DNA of 64,000 nucleotides from contig OX359250.1 of the NCBI GenBank assembly GCA_947179485.1, forward strand, positions 22,818,887-22,882,886, read 5' to 3'. This document shows, in pieces, positions 11,365 to 24,683 of this stretch; the first letter of the stretch is position 1, and every line of letters begins with the position of its first letter. This DNA is from Allacma fusca. Lineage: Eukaryota > Arthropoda > Collembola > Symphypleona > Sminthuridae. The position numbers and the translations under genes were made by a program. The notes under the pieces are model-generated. The model searched no databases, was not told where the DNA came from, and saw nothing but the letters and a program-made list of their open reading frames with translations.

Positions 11365-13142
11365 TTTATCCCTTTTAAACTTCTTTTCTCGAAAACACGA
11401 TTTTTGCTTCCACCAATCGAATACGTTATAAAATTACCAAGGCTATCAATCCACTACTGGGTGTACATCTGAGATGATTGCTAATTAAAACTACTTTGAC
11501 CAAACCGGTGAAACTTGAATTAAAATTACTAAATGATTATTTAATCAAGGTTTTTGTCCTAGTTTCAGGTATCCTTCATCCTCTTCAAAAACGTTTTGCT
11601 TAGGTTAAATTCGAAGCAAGCAAAATGATACAATTAAATCCTTTTAACGGACAGTTGTTCTAAGAATGGATGCTGATACTGCTGGTGGTTGTGGTTTGTG
11701 ATACTGTACTTGTTGTAGTGGTTCTCGTCCTCACATCTCTTATCATGCAAGCACAAAACATATTATGGTCAACTATTGCAGCTACAATATTACAAATACG
11801 ATTCTGTGAGAATTTTTACCATTTTATCCTTAATCCTTGAAATTTTGCTTTTAGATGTAACAATACAAAAACAATTTTTTCAATTTTTTCACTGCATCCC
11901 TAGAAACGAATTTTGACAATCTATAAATATGATTAAATTAAATAAAAAATAAATATCAGCAATATCACATACAACGAAGCTCCTTGAAGCAGCTACACGG
12001 ATCCTTCCTGGCTATAGTAAATAATTTTAACGCTACCAAGGTAGCTTAAAGTCTCTTTTTACCCCAAAAAATAATCCATCCAATTATAGCATATAATTTA
12101 CCACCACAGCTTACAATTTCTCACAATTGGGTATCCTGAGTAATGGTCTATAGACGTCTGCATAAAACTGTACTGGCTCGACTGATTGGTCCGTAAATGA
12201 CTTGAGTGCCCCATAAATAGAGTGACCATTTTGACCCCCTGCGTTGATCTATTCTAGTCCTATACGTAAAAAAAGGTCTCGGAGTTACTCGTTCATGAAG
12301 TTGTGCATGAGCGCTGCGGTTCTGCTGTCGGGTGCCTTTACTGCCAGAAACAAACGTGAGCTTCGTTTTCTTCGTGTTCCATGAGAGCACTTTGGCCTTA
12401 GTGCCGTTTAAACGTGTAGTGTGTGTGTGTGCTACATACAACATACGTCTCCGTCTATGGCACTCACTGGATAGTGGCCATGCAGTTGGGTGTACTTCTA
12501 ATGTGCTTATTATTGCCATTGTCAGGATGTGCATATGTAGCTTATTGACGAGGAGTAATATTAAACACAGTGCGCGCGTAGAAGATGAAGTGAGCGGCTT
12601 TGTTGAATTCAATTGTGAAAGAGTTGTTGTTTGTTGGTATAGAATTTAGGATTATTTAGAATATAGTTGAATTTTTCTACCTGTTGGAAATTAAAGGTAG
12701 ATATTTTAAAGTTACAAAAGTGTGAGTTGTTTCAACGGACTATAGATATATGTTATTTATTTGTAAATAGTAAAAATACGAATCGGGAAGCGTTAATAAT
12801 ATTTTTGTAAAGCACATGTTTTATATTCGGGTGATCTTTCACTTGAAGTGAAGTCCTAAAAGGGGAATTTAAGGCTCGTTCGGGTGACAGGCAAGTAAAA
12901 ATGTGAATAATGAATGATGGTTAAATATTATAATAATTTTTATTTATTTATAAAATGTGGATGTAAATTTTAATGGGAATGATGTTTGAGTTGGAATCGA
13001 ATTGAATTGTCCCTGTCGTTTTTTGTAATTGCTAATGACCAAAGTTTATTGAATTACAGGGACAGGGACTTACCGAAGTAATTATTGGACTTTTTGGGAA
13101 GAACTGCCTTGCTCCGGGTTTTAAGAAAATACGACAGTAGTG
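11365..13142. other. head-to-head intergenic region between FBXO36 and NELF-C/D
   Basis: FBXO36 is read leftwards from 11364 and NELF-C/D rightwards from 13143, so this 1.8 kb should contain both promoters. A splice acceptor (AATTACAG) at 13059 shows that NELF-C/D transcripts probably begin in an upstream leader exon. Open frames between 12148 and 12649 exist on both strands but have no coding character and overlap each other. A short GT run lies near 12418-12430. Confidence 0.5.
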
Positions 13143-16100
13143 ATGGATACAAGTATGGATGATGATTTTGATGAAGAAAGTACGTGGGGACGTGGCAATA
13201 CGTGGGATGATCACGACCATGATAACATTCCGGGGGAGCAGGTAAAATTTGAGTGTTTCTGATATTTTGGTACGTTCACGGTATCTGTTCAGATGCGGTG
13301 GACACTTGGGGAAGTTATACTAGAGATGGGAAGTTATGCTGTGGGTCCGATTAGGTGATAAGTATGTGATTTTGTAGGAGCCGGAGGAAATCGAAGAAAG
13401 TACGGAAGAAAATCCACAGCAAGTGTTGGTGGAGTGTTTGGAAAAATTTTCCAGTCCGGATTATATAATGGAACCTGGCATATTCAATCAGTTAAAGAGG
13501 TAGGACATTGATTTATGTGTGAGATCGGAATTAGGAGAAGTTTGAGTTTGGAGTATCATCAATTTTTCTTTAAGGTATTTCCAAGCTGGTGGAAGTCCGG
13601 AACAAGTGATAGAGCTGCTGTCGAAAAATTATAATGCCTTCGCTCAAATGGCCAATCTAATGGCTGAGTGGATAATGTCTGCAGGTAATTGAATTAGGAG
13701 TTTGAGTTCTGTAAGACAGTAGGAGAATTGTACAATTTTAGGAAGTTGAAATAGTTTTAATGCAATAAGTGGATATGATACGCGTACAGGTGCCAATATC
13801 AACGAAGTACGAACCATGGTAGAATCAAGTTTAAGAGATATGATAATTAAAACTTTTGATCCCAAGAAGGCTGATACTATTTTTTCGGAAGAAGGAGAGG
13901 TAAGGGAGTTTATCGATCGCTTAACTTTTTGATTTGGAAGGGATCGGTGGTTTCTTTCTTTGTCAAAAATATTATGTACAAGCATTAGGTTGTAATCAAG
14001 AATTTATTATGCGTCATTTTTCTTAGACCCCAGGATGGTTAACTGAAATGATCGAACACCCAACCTGGCGTTCACTTGTTTACCGCCTTGCTGAGGAGTA
14101 TCCGGATTGCCTTATGCTAAATTTTACCATAAAGGTTAGTTGAAAATTATTTGTGTATTTTTCGCTAATAGAGTTGTCGCACTTCGAACTTAAGTTAAAT
14201 TGTTTCTTATAAAAATTGTGACAGATCTCCAGTATAATGGCTACAGGTGTAGGTTTCAGAATTCTGACTTATACATAAATAATGTTTTTTTTTGTTAGCT
14301 CATATCAGATGCTGGATACCAAGGAGAAATTACTAGTATTACAACAGCCGCTCAGCAAATGGAGGTATTTTCGAGAATGCTGAAAACTTCTGTGATTAAA
14401 ATTTTAACCAGTGGAGAGGAGGCTCTACTAAAAAATATTAAAGATTTAGCGGTGAGTACTTCATAAAATAGTGTTTCCAATTTCAGATCTAAGAAGTAGT
14501 TTTGTAGATGTGTAGTTCAAGCATTAAACAGAACTTTTGGTTTTCAGGAAATGATATGTCATGCCGAGCACACATTTGTTTATAGCCAAGTTTTGTTGCA
14601 TGTTTTGATGCAAGAGTCTCGCGGAGCTCATCTAATGAAAAGATTATGTCAGGAAATTATTAAACAGGCCCATTCAAAGTACGATTTTGTAAATTGATAA
14701 TTAAATCATTATTACATGGTTTTACGTTGCACATAAATAGTAAAGTTCCTTTTGTAATGTTAGTTCACAGGATGTAACTTCCGTGGCGATGGCCCTGAAC
14801 GGCGCCACTGCTTATCCAAGAGCTTGTCAAGCGTTGGCAGCAATGCTGTCTCGGAATGCATTAAACCCTGCAGATATAACAGTTTTGTATAAAATGTATT
14901 CAGCCGCCGACCCGCCTCCCGTAGATCTGATAAGGTCTCCACAATTTTTAGGTGAGTAGTTCGATAGGTGTATTTGATCAAAGAAGAAAGATTCAGAGAA
15001 GAGAGAGTTGCACGTCTACATGAATAGATCCAATCTATTTTTTGTTTGCAGAACTTTTAATCGATGCGCTTTTCAAACCAGGGAGTAAACTAAATCCCGA
15101 GCATAAATCGAAGTATGTCTACCTTCTCGCATATGCTGCCAGTGTGATTGATATATTCAAGAGAAGTCAGAGGAGTACGTTAAAACAAGATGAGTTGAAG
15201 GCCACGATGCAGGCTGTAGAGAAGGTTCACTCTGTATGCATGAGTGGAAAAAGTGGAACGGAATTAGTAATTGAAATTCCATCTTTATATCAGTGTTTAA
15301 AGTGAGTGATTTCTTGTGGACTAAATATTTATTTTAAAGAAATCGTGAACGTATTCAATTATTGATATATTTAAATTATATTCGGTAGGTATCCAGTAGT
15401 AGGAATTGGCGTTATACGTTGGGTCGAAGCGATTGTGATGGAAACCTCGTACTTTAAATTATCCACGGAGCACACACCAACACATATAGCTTTGCTAGAT
15501 GAAATAGTTAGCTGCCACCCGTTACTTCATCAGAAAGTATTAGACTTACTAATAAAATTATTCGAGTCTAAGCAAGATGAACTGGAAATTCTCGTACAGG
15601 TAGGTTGAAGTTCACTTAATTCACAGTTAACTTACGCTAAAACTCGGAATCCAGATACTCGAAGTTTTAATTACCATTTTAGTTGGAAATGCGGAAGATG
15701 TTGCTGGATCGAATGGTACATCTTCTTACCAAAGGATGCGTTGTTCCTGTATTGAAATACATCAAGCAATGTTGGGATAAAGGTGATACAGATGTGTCGC
15801 TCATTCGTTATTTTGTGATGGAGGTAAGGGTGTTTTATTATATAAATTTGCATTTTTGTGTGTTTAATGATTATGCAAGCACAAAAATCTCTGTACGATT
15901 ACATTGTTGCAAATATATATTTTGTTAACTTAATAATTGAATGTGATTACAGGTATTGGACTTAATCAGTCCGCCGTACTCTTTAGAATTCGTACAATTT
16001 TTTCTACCTTTAGTTGAACATGAAGAAATTACAGGGAGTCTACAACGGCACGACGGAGAGCAAGATAGAGTGTCGGAATTTATAGGTACTTATATTTTCA

Positions 16101-16207
16101 GATGTGACATAGTTTTAATGAATTTTATTGTACGAATGCTTACAATTAGTTGATTACTGTCCTTTTTTATTACAGTACATTGTAAAGCGAACTACACTTC
16201 TTTGTAA
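13143..16207 (+). CDS. NELFCD: Negative elongation factor C/D (NELF-C/D, TH1), 595 aa, 13 exons
   Basis: Exons: 13143-13241, 13378-13499, 13575-13684, 13790-13899, 14027-14134, 14299-14451, 14548-14678, 14764-14951, 15052-15301, 15389-15599, 15683-15823, 15953-16085 and 16176-16207. They sum to 1,788 bp in frame and give 595 residues; the human protein is about 590. Diagnostic blocks are [64 protein letters not shown] and [17 protein letters not shown]. The N terminus is short and acidic, as in the family. The protein is a core subunit of the NELF complex, which with DSIF holds RNA polymerase II in promoter-proximal pause in the nucleus. All introns are short with ordinary GT/AG ends. The HCKANY tail exon of 32 bp is small but matches the conserved C terminus. 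Confidence 0.97.
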
Positions 16208-16343
16208 CGTGTACAACCCGACGTGATCTCTCTGCACCTGGTCGAAGGTGAAGAATTGAGCTGGTGTAAGCTGTAAACTAAAGGAATTAATTTAGACGAA
16301 CATATTTAATTACGTAAACGTGTTTTGTTTGTTTTTCATTATA

Positions 16344-16349
16344 AATAAA
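16344..16349 (+). other. poly(A) signal AATAAA of NELF-C/D
   Basis: AATAAA lies about 140 bases after the NELF-C/D stop codon and is the first canonical signal there. Confidence 0.5.
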
Positions 16350-16599
16350 TTTATCTTAGTTTTATACTTTCGCTGCTGTGAAAAATTAACTAGATATTTG
16401 TTGTTGAAGTAAAATTATTAAGCATACAATTCAGCCCTTAGCAGTAGCATTTTGTCGTTGGTATTAAAGGGCTCATTTCATTAGTAAGGGCAAGGGTCTA
16501 CTTTCATGCTGTGTTATCACTTGTAATTTTGTAAACTGTCTCCATGATTAAATGCTTTGCATATTAGTCATATGAAGTGATTTCAGACTTTAAGACATT

Positions 16600-17753
16600 T
16601 AGGGTATGTCGATTGAAAATGCCCTGCAGTATTTGCCCGCCCAGCTGAAAACGCCTAAAATGCCTGCCCACATGCCCAAAAACTGGGCATGTGGGCAGCT
16701 TTTGAAAATGCCCTGATTTTGGGCAGGGCAAGTTGGGCATTTTCATGGCACCAAAATTGGATTACTAGCATATATTCAGAATATCCATCCAAATGCATGA
16801 AAGCGCAGCCAAGGAAAAGTTACAAATGTGAATGTCTGGTTATTCGCTTCTTCGCTTATATTTTAATGGCAAAAACAGTCAAATCAATTTAATTTCATTG
16901 ACATGAAGTGATATCATTTATCACTCCTATGAAAATAAATTTCTTTGTAAACAATAATATGAAATAAATTTACAAATGCGTCACTGACGGGCGGGCAGAA
17001 GTACTATTTTCTTTTGAAGTACGAACTCCTAAAGTAAAAATCTGATGGTAATGGATCAGTCAAAAAAATGGATGATGTAGCTGAATTTTATACTCTACTA
17101 TTTATTCTACATCACTATCTGTATTGTCTGCAGTTTGCAACGATCAGCCAAAAATGGCTCGAGTAGAAACCAATATACATCCTCCATACGGGTCCCCTAA
17201 ATATTGTTGTTTGTAGTTTTATGGTGTATAAAACAATTACCGTATGGGTTCAAATTTTAACCGAAAAGACATTTCTGATCACAGTAATATACATACATGC
17301 ATAGGGGTATGTGAAAATTCCCAGGATGGTGGAAGTCCATTTTACATCGTCTGCAGTTTGGAAAAATAGTTCCTAGAATATTTTAATTTTTAGCCGTATC
17401 GTGTACTCTACAGGTGTTTCACAAATTGTAATGTTCAATATGACCTATGGTATCCAAACGTATTTCATCACCGGTTGAATTAACATCGTCAAAATAATGA
17501 CATACAGAATAAAATTTTCAAGATAATTTCGAACGCCTTTTCTCCAAAATTACAAAGAAATTTTCAAATTCATTGTCAAATTGTATAAATTGTTCTATTA
17601 TATTCCACGACTCTGCCCAAAATGCCCAATGTGTCCTCGATGAAAATGCCCAAAATGCCCTTGCCAATATTGCCAAATATGCCCTATTATGCCGCCCTCG
17701 CCCGGAAATGAAAATGCCCAAAATGCCGGGCATTTTCAAATCGACATACCCTA
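16600..17753. mobile_element. hAT-like non-autonomous element (ends TAGGGTATGTCGA) with AAAATGCCC arrays
   Basis: The left end is TAGGGTATGTCGATTGAAAA and the right end is its near-perfect inverse. Flanking 8-mers AAGACATT (16592-16599) and AAGAGATT (17754-17761) match at seven of eight bases, as expected of an aged hAT 8-bp target duplication. TAGGG fits the YAGNG start of hAT ends. The outer 120-150 bp on each side are arrays of GCCC-centred words such as AAAATGCCC, and the core is unrelated AT-rich sequence with no transposase. It is probably mobilised in trans. Confidence 0.85.
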
Positions 17754-17761
17754 AAGAGATT

Positions 17762-18514
17762 ACTAAATTTTAGTTAAAAACTTATTTTGTCAAAAAAATA
17801 TTACTGAAAACATTACTAGTAATTTTTCAATCTATTTTACGCAAACGCTTTTTTCATTAATAATAATTTACAATAGAAGTTCTAAATTCTGAAAGCATGA
17901 GCTTGCAATTTTACGTAATTTATTTAAAGCAACTTTTCGAACTCATACTGATATTTTAATGGTCGACGCGTCGGAAGGCAATATTACTGGCGTAATACAT
18001 ATACTTTCCTGAAATATTATTCCAAACTAGCACTCAAGCCATCCACCAAGATAGATGGAAATGGTGGGCCTGCAATGATTTGTGGATCACGAAAGTGTTT
18101 TACTTATCAATCTCTTATTTGAGCTATTTTTACGTATAAGGTTTCGTATTTTTGGTATAATTATTATACTTGTTTTTACTTTTATACTTGTTTCATTTTA
18201 GAATTTTGCGGACAACGTTTTTAAAATCCTTAGAATTAATCCCAAAATATTTGCTATTAAAAGACGAACATAGTTAAGTCGCTCGCGTTTTTTGACAGGA
18301 AAGGCAGCGGCTCTATTGTCTTTGAGTTTAATTTAAATATTTTTGTGACAGCGCAGCGGTACGATCAGTCACAGATTATTTTTTATAATCGAGTTGACTT
18401 TTTGTTAGCCTTGTTAAAGGAAGCTTAATTATATGAACCAGTAGTTATACGAGTCAATTGCATACACGTACGTGTATGTTACTTTCGTAAGTGTAGGTTA
18501 TAGTTGGTGATTTG
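17762..18514. other. spacer between two hAT-like elements
   Basis: No coding frame, RNA gene or repeat structure that I can recognise. Confidence 0.4.
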
Positions 18515-18522
18515 GTTCATAT

Positions 18523-20241
18523 CAGTGCTCGGACTGGGTACAGAAACCGTGTACCCGTACCCATACCCGTACCCGAATATCGGGTACTACAAAATGCTGT
18601 ACCTATACCCGTACCCATACCCGAGTACCCGGGTAAATTATTTCAGTACCCGTACCCGTACCTGAAAATACAATGTAGTACCTGTACCCACAATTTACCC
18701 GTACCCGTAATGTACCCAAAACCTGTACCCGTACCCGAGTATCTATTGTGTGTACCCGGGTATTACTCGGGTACTGGAAGTTTGGCCGATTTAAAATCCC
18801 CGACGACATTAGCCTGCCCAGCTGAAAAATTTCAAGTTGTCAATTTTTTGACCTCCATTAAAAGTGTCCGGGATTTTGGGAATTTTCCCTAGGCGTTAAA
18901 GACATCCTATTTGAATTTTTTGAAAAAATTATTTAAGGCATTGTGTGATTTTTTAATAAACACTGACGAAATTCAAATCCTACTACCCCAAAATAATAAC
19001 TTGCTGAATGAAATGAAATATGTTCTCGCTAATTGGAATTGGGACGGATTCTTAATACTAAACTCTCCATAACTTGCTTTTCAACTTGGAGAACAAGAAA
19101 CAATTTTTTTTCCGGCTAATCGAACTCTGTGTATAGAAAATGTTAAACGGAAAAATTGAGTTGATCATAATTTTTCCAAGTCAAATATTGCGGTTTCAGG
19201 AAATAAATGTGGGAGGCAATATTGAATATTCATTTTATATTACAGCTTTATAAAACAAACATCCGTAAACTGTCTCTCACATTTATGAAGCCCGAGACGG
19301 AGATTTTCGAAAAATGCAGGCAAAATAGAACTAAAATGCAACCCCATGGAAGTTTTGAACGCCAAGTTCAGATGTCTGTCAAGTTCTTTTAACATCAAAA
19401 TTATCAAGATTAATCAAAGGGACTGAAATATAAATATTGCGTGCAAGGAATGATATTTTTCATTCTAAAATGTTATAAATATTCACCTCAATGAATACTC
19501 AAAGTGTCATAAATACCCAGAATTGAAAATGCTCAAATTGCCTGCATAAAATGCCTTGGCGTTTTCAAATGGACAACCCTGGGTACTTGTAACGTTAAGA
19601 AATGGATCTGCTAATAAATGTATATTTATTCCGATCTTATCTCGTAATACGTCTTCAAATAATTGTAATGTTACGCTCCCAATGAAGATAATTAAATTGA
19701 ATCCCAAGAACTTCCCTTTTGAAATTCTTCGTTGATGAGCTTCACTATTTAAGTCGATAAACAGATGATTTCACTGACTCTACGCTCTATTTCTTTATTA
19801 GATTCCTTGGATGAATTATTAGAAGCGTTAGATTGCAACTACCACGAAATCATAAATGAGACGAAGCCACTTGGCTCTGTCACTAACACAAGTATCTGTA
19901 TACTACGAAATAAGCAACTCCACGGTTGGTAGGTCTTATTGTTAGCCATAGTAAACCATTCCATCAAGAACCCTTGAAGTACCCAAAAATACTCGGGTAC
20001 AGCACCCACGGGTACAGGTATTTTACATAGTGATACCCGTACCCATTGGGTACTACCCGATTGTCACTGAGTGAGTACCCATACCCGTACCCGCACCTGT
20101 ACCCACTTTATTGTCTAAAATCCAGAGTACCCGGGTAGTACCCGCGTAATTGCGAGTACGCAACTTCTGTACCCGGGTAGTACCCATACCTGTACCCGTA
20201 CCCATTTACCCGAGTATTACCCGTACCCAGTCCGAGCACTG
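18523..20241. mobile_element. hAT-like non-autonomous element (ends CAGTGCTCGG) with GTACCC arrays, copy 1
   Basis: The element starts CAGTGCTCGGACTGGGTA and ends with the exact inverse. A perfect 8-bp duplication GTTCATAT flanks it at 18515-18522 and 20242-20249, which is diagnostic of hAT transposition. About 250 bp inside each end consist of arrays of GTACCCG/ATACCCG words. There is no transposase. Sequence from about 18795 to 19582 resembles the element family at 16600-17753 and looks like a nested insertion. A second copy of this family lies at 57958-58971. Confidence 0.93.
18795..19582. mobile_element. probable nested, diverged copy of the AAAATGCCC element family
   Basis: Inside the hAT-like element, GCCTGCCCAGCTGAAAA near 18810 matches the subterminal GCCCGCCCAGCTGAAAA of the element at 16600. 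AAAATGCC...GCGTTTTCAAATGGACA near 19550-19575 matches its right end, which reads GGGCATTTTCAAATCGACA. The boundaries are approximate and the ends are worn. Confidence 0.5.
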
Positions 20242-20249
20242 GTTCATAT

Positions 20250-20993
20250 GGAAGTGAAACTTTCAAAATTGTACAAAAATTTCTGACTTCATGACAAAAA
20301 TTGTAAAAATAGTTAACGTTGCGTTGTTAGTAACGTTAAATTAACGTTACTATAACTTTCCAGTACAGCCTTTCCCCGTAAACAAAGAAATGCTCAGAAA
20401 ATTTGTTAAAAAACAACCCAACAAAAACTTACCAAAGATGCTTTTTCATTTAATAATTTAAAATTGTGGAATGGACGCAGCGGATGCAAAGTTTTGTACT
20501 CTTGACTCATCATCTTCATTTTATTTTACGCTGAAACTGATACAATAATACATTATTATTACTTAAAGTAGTTCAAATTTTTTTATCCCTCAGTGTTCCA
20601 AACTTATACCAAAGCAAAGCCATAAACATTGAGACAAATTAAAGCAGTAAAGCAGCAGCATTGGGAGAAGAGAAACCCCTTCATTCTTAATATCATTTAA
20701 TACAATATACTACATGTACCTACTGGTTGGTTAAGTCCTCTTAAAGGAGGCATTTTATTAATGTATGCAGTATACAACCAAAATTACAAATTACCATTAA
20801 AATGGTAATTTTTGAAGATGTTAAGAAGAGAAGATAGAGGAACAACAAAACATCCAGCAACCCAGTTTATATCAATGATTGTTATTCCTGTTAATCTTCT
20901 TATTCAGTTATTAGGGTTGGATGCATTTTAGCTTTGAGTCCGTAAAATGTTTAAATACTACCGAAATAATTTAAATGAAGGTGATGATTATCA
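20250..20993. other. spacer upstream of the third F-box/LRR gene
   Basis: AT-rich, with no supported gene. It should hold the promoter and 5' leader of the gene starting at 20994. Confidence 0.4.
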
Positions 20994-22994
20994 ATGGATA
21001 AGTCTACCAATCGAGTCAAGAATACGAAAGAAAGTCTACCAAGAAATATTAATTCCCGCAAGCAGAGTATCCGTACATCAAGTACCGGTGGTAATCTTGT
21101 AAACGCTAGGAAATCCGAAAATTGGTCACGTAACTCAGTCTTAAATAATCAAAATCCTCGGACTAGCGTTTCGGGGGGCACCCGTAATAGTGTAGGTAAA
21201 GAGGTTTACTCATTATTATATTTTTGGAGTTGCAATTTCTCCCTCACCGTTGTTTTAATCAATATACGAGAGCCTTACGCAAAAACTATGCATTTATTTT
21301 TTATCATTATTAAGCGTCCATAAGGAGTTTCCGAGGACAGCCTGGGAAAGCAACCTTTAACAATAAACCAAATAGGAACGTCAAATCACCAGAGGTTTCC
21401 TCTAACTCGTATAAATCACCTTCGTGGGATTCCCGTGATTCTGAAGGTCTATTAGGACTTCCCAGAAAGGTACTAGAAAGTGCTAATCAGTTACTCGAAT
21501 CTGGGAGCTACAGGGTAAAAAATGGAATGAGATATAATTTTTTTTTATGGTATTACTACTTAGGTGCGCCTACTAATTTGGAATCGCCTGCGCTTAATGG
21601 ATCAGTTGAAACTACGACTAATATGCTCAATAGTAAAAAAAGATATTGATGGTTTTATTGGTGTCAAGGTTGAATTAGACGACGTGGACGAATCCTTTCC
21701 TCATCTAATAAAGCTGGGGATAAAAAGTGCTATAATTTTGGACATTCCCTCAATCAATGGGAAATTTCTCCAGTACCCTGAACTTCTCAAAGAACTTACA
21801 ATTCTTGGAGGAATTAAATCTAATTGTTTCGCAAGTATCCTGAAGGAATGTCAGAACATTACGCATCTGATCATTCAATTTTCCAAGGATTTGTTTACAT
21901 TGAAACCTCGGCTGTTCCCAGTGATGATAAATGAAAAAGTCAGTGGAAATATAATTCCACACTTGAAGTATCTAGAGTTTCAGTCCACCACCAAAAATGA
22001 TCTGGAGCTGGATTATGTGAAAAGAAATTTTTTTGGACTCGTTAATAACCACCTTTTGGATCGAGTTCACCCTCACTTCTTACGTGTGACCATTGTGCAT
22101 AAATTTTACAATGAAATTGTAGAAGAATGCAGTCAACTTATGTCAATCTTAGTCCACAACAATCTGCAAGTTGTCAAAGATCTAGAAGTGGATATTAAAT
22201 GCCTGGGAACCTTAGGTTTACCGGAGGATGTAGACAATACAAATAATGAAGATGAAGAAACTGATTACATGGCTAATTTTTTTGACACTGATGACTGCAG
22301 CGAGGATCGTAAACAGCCTGGTTGGCAATTATTCCCGAATCTAAAGAATCTTCATTTCTCAACAAACCCCAAAGATTATCAGTGTTACTGGAAAAACATG
22401 TCCCAGCACATCCGTTTCTTGGAAACATTATACTTAGAAATTCATTCTCCTACTAGTTGGGATTTCTATAAAACATTTATAAAGGGGTGTGAATCCACAC
22501 TGGAAACTGTTATATTAGATTCCACATATAACTATGACGCTCGCCGACGTGCGCGTACAATTGACCTAGGAATTTTCAAGAAATGTAACAATCTAGAGTC
22601 TCTTTTTATATCTCAGGGAAAGCATCATGCAATTAAGAATTCTAAAGTCAGGAATATTAGTAAACTGCCTGGTTCTATCGAAGATATTGAGCTAGAGTAT
22701 CTAGTACTTAATCCGTGGCAAGTTTTTCATCTACTCAGGGCCCCCCATCTTCAGCACCTTCGAATTGGCTACTGGAGTTCCAGTGACGGGAGTTTTGGAC
22801 GTTTACTCTGGCTTCTGAGGTGGGCTTATGCTTGTTCTTGCACCACTATTAACGAATTCATCATTGTAGATTTGAAAATTCGATTTCAACATAATAAAAA
22901 AACTTTGCAAGTTTTATTAAAGCATAGTATGCTTACGGTCAACTACACGGATTTTAACGAAACTGTGCTAGTTTTAAAGAGAAAAAACAGCTAA
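20994..22994 (+). CDS. F-box / leucine-rich-repeat-like protein 3 (about 603 aa, three exons)
   Basis: Proposed exons are 20994-21195, 21336-21514 and 21564-22994. Exon 3 alone gives 476 residues and is certain as an open frame. The first 127 residues are Ser/Asn/Arg-rich and end in LPRKVLESANQLL, which continues across the second intron into WNRLRLMDQLKLRLICSIV, an F-box-like segment. The intron therefore interrupts the F-box as in the two genes at 855 and 3088. The leucine-rich part is paralogous to the gene at 855-2605: LLKELTILGGI matches LLKELVITGSI, and RIGYWSSSDGSFGRLL matches ELAYWSDSDSYFASLL. An acidic insert (about residues 350-365, DNTNNEDEETD) is particular to this copy. The acceptor at 21336 is weak, so the exon 1/2 joint may be off. 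Role inferred: SCF-type substrate receptor. Confidence 0.7.
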
Positions 22995-22998
22995 TAAA
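22993..22998 (+). other. poly(A) signal overlapping the stop codon
   Basis: AATAAA overlaps the last two bases of the TAA stop codon of the F-box/LRR gene, so the 3' untranslated region is probably only tens of bases, as for the paralogue ending at 2605. Confidence 0.5.
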
Positions 22999-24113
22999 AC
23001 AAAGTTACGAGTTACCCCTCTTGGCTTTTTTATGCATGGAAAATATGGACTACCTGGAGTTCGCTGTTTATACTTTTTCCTGTCATTCGACAGTGACAAT
23101 ATTCCTGTTGTCTGTTCAATACTTCACTGCCCCATATCTTACACAAATTGTACGTCATTTTAGATATGAGTGTTCGTCACGTCTAAAATAACAGGACTAC
23201 TACCAGCACGTACATTATAGGCATGGATAATAAAATAACTACGGCAAATAAGTAAGTACTACAGACATTTATTGAGGCATCACATTTTACGAGTATCATT
23301 TTACCCCCACATCAAAACCGGGAGGTTTGTCCACACCAGGAAACAGGAAGGATCCGGGTACTACGCCAATCCTTCGACTCTGCTCATTCATAGTAAGAAC
23401 TGAAAGAGAAACAAAAATTATTGGTATACCCAGTGTTCATATACGAAATTACGCACGTTCTCTTGCCTACAAATCTCCGTTTAACCAGAACTCTATGCAT
23501 GTTCTTACAGGGACGCTGTGAAGTTTGGGGATTTCGAAATACAAAGAAGCCGTTACGTAGGAAATTGTAATATGACCGACTAGATCGCGTTCGGTAACGT
23601 AATCCCGTACCCGGGTCAGTGGCACGTGCAAATAGAAATCGTCCCTACCCGACCAATGCCGCTAGAAATTATCCTGTGATATCTGAGACAGTGTCCAGTC
23701 GTGTGAAAAAATTATCCCATCTTTGGTCCGGCACTGAAAATGATGCTTCAAGTGACTTCAGCATTGTAATAGTCGCATTATGTAACCTTGTAGCAACCAC
23801 TCCAGTGCGACACATAAATCTGTCGCATATGAAATAAGGTGTAGAAGCGAATACATTTATAGCTTTTTCGTAAATCTGAATGAAATTGTGTCTGAAGTCT
23901 TCATTTTTTGGGTTATTTAACCTTCCATGATATGTATTAATTGAGTTGATAGTATTAAGCGTATATACATGTCAGTCGATATAATTAAGCTATTATTACA
24001 ATGAAGCCGGTGATGATATTTCAATAGTTTTTATAGATTTCGTTATAATGTAATATCCTTTTGATGAGACGCATCATCATTTACAGGAACACGGGAATTT
24101 AGGTTGTATAATA

Positions 24114-24240
24114 CAGTCAACTCTCGCTATAAGGGATAAAATAAAGGGATACCCTTATAAGGGATTTCTTGATATAAGGAATCGGGATTTGCAGTCCCGA
24201 TTCCCATTTACACAATGTATAACACAATGCTTATAAGGAT
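24114..24240. repeat. single end of a pogo/Tc1-like element, truncated
   Basis: TA followed by CAGTCAACTCTCGCTATAAG, then AAGGGAT and TTATAAGG words, resembles the ends of pogo/Tigger-type elements (compare CAGTAAAACCTGTATATAGT at 33232). I could not find the opposite end, so the copy is probably truncated. Confidence 0.45.
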
Positions 24241-24683
24241 GCCATTCATTTACGAAGAAAGTAACTCATTTTCATTTATTACCGCAGACCAGGTTTTGTA
24301 ATTATTAAGCTTGTAGATCTTTATACCACGACATTGTTCAAGAGATTTCAATTTTTGTAATAGATCCAGTGACTTATAATTGGAAGTATTGGAACCAAAT
24401 CTGTGTCGTTGTTTTTTCAGTATTTTTTACACAAAACCAAAATTTTACCGAGATCAAGGTCGACGAAACATCCATTGTATCCTTGTTACAATTCATTACA
24501 CTTACTCATCGTACTCGAAGGTAACCATAAAGATATTTCAAGCATTATTGTAAATGTTAATACTAGGTACTAGGTATGAAGAAGGTATGAAGAATACAAA
24601 TTTCAATACTTCTACTACTACTCAATAATTTCAAATACAAAAAGTTCGAATAACTTAATCAGTTGTTAATATTGAAATTATTA

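Noticed and set aside
12148-12649. Open frames of 154 (-) and 105 (+) codons overlapping each other
   Set aside because: They mirror each other on opposite strands, have no family resemblance and lie in the shared promoter region of FBXO36 and NELF-C/D.
23619-23837. 72-codon frame resembling the polar first exons of the F-box genes
   Set aside because: No F-box or LRR exon follows within several kb and the resemblance is only compositional.
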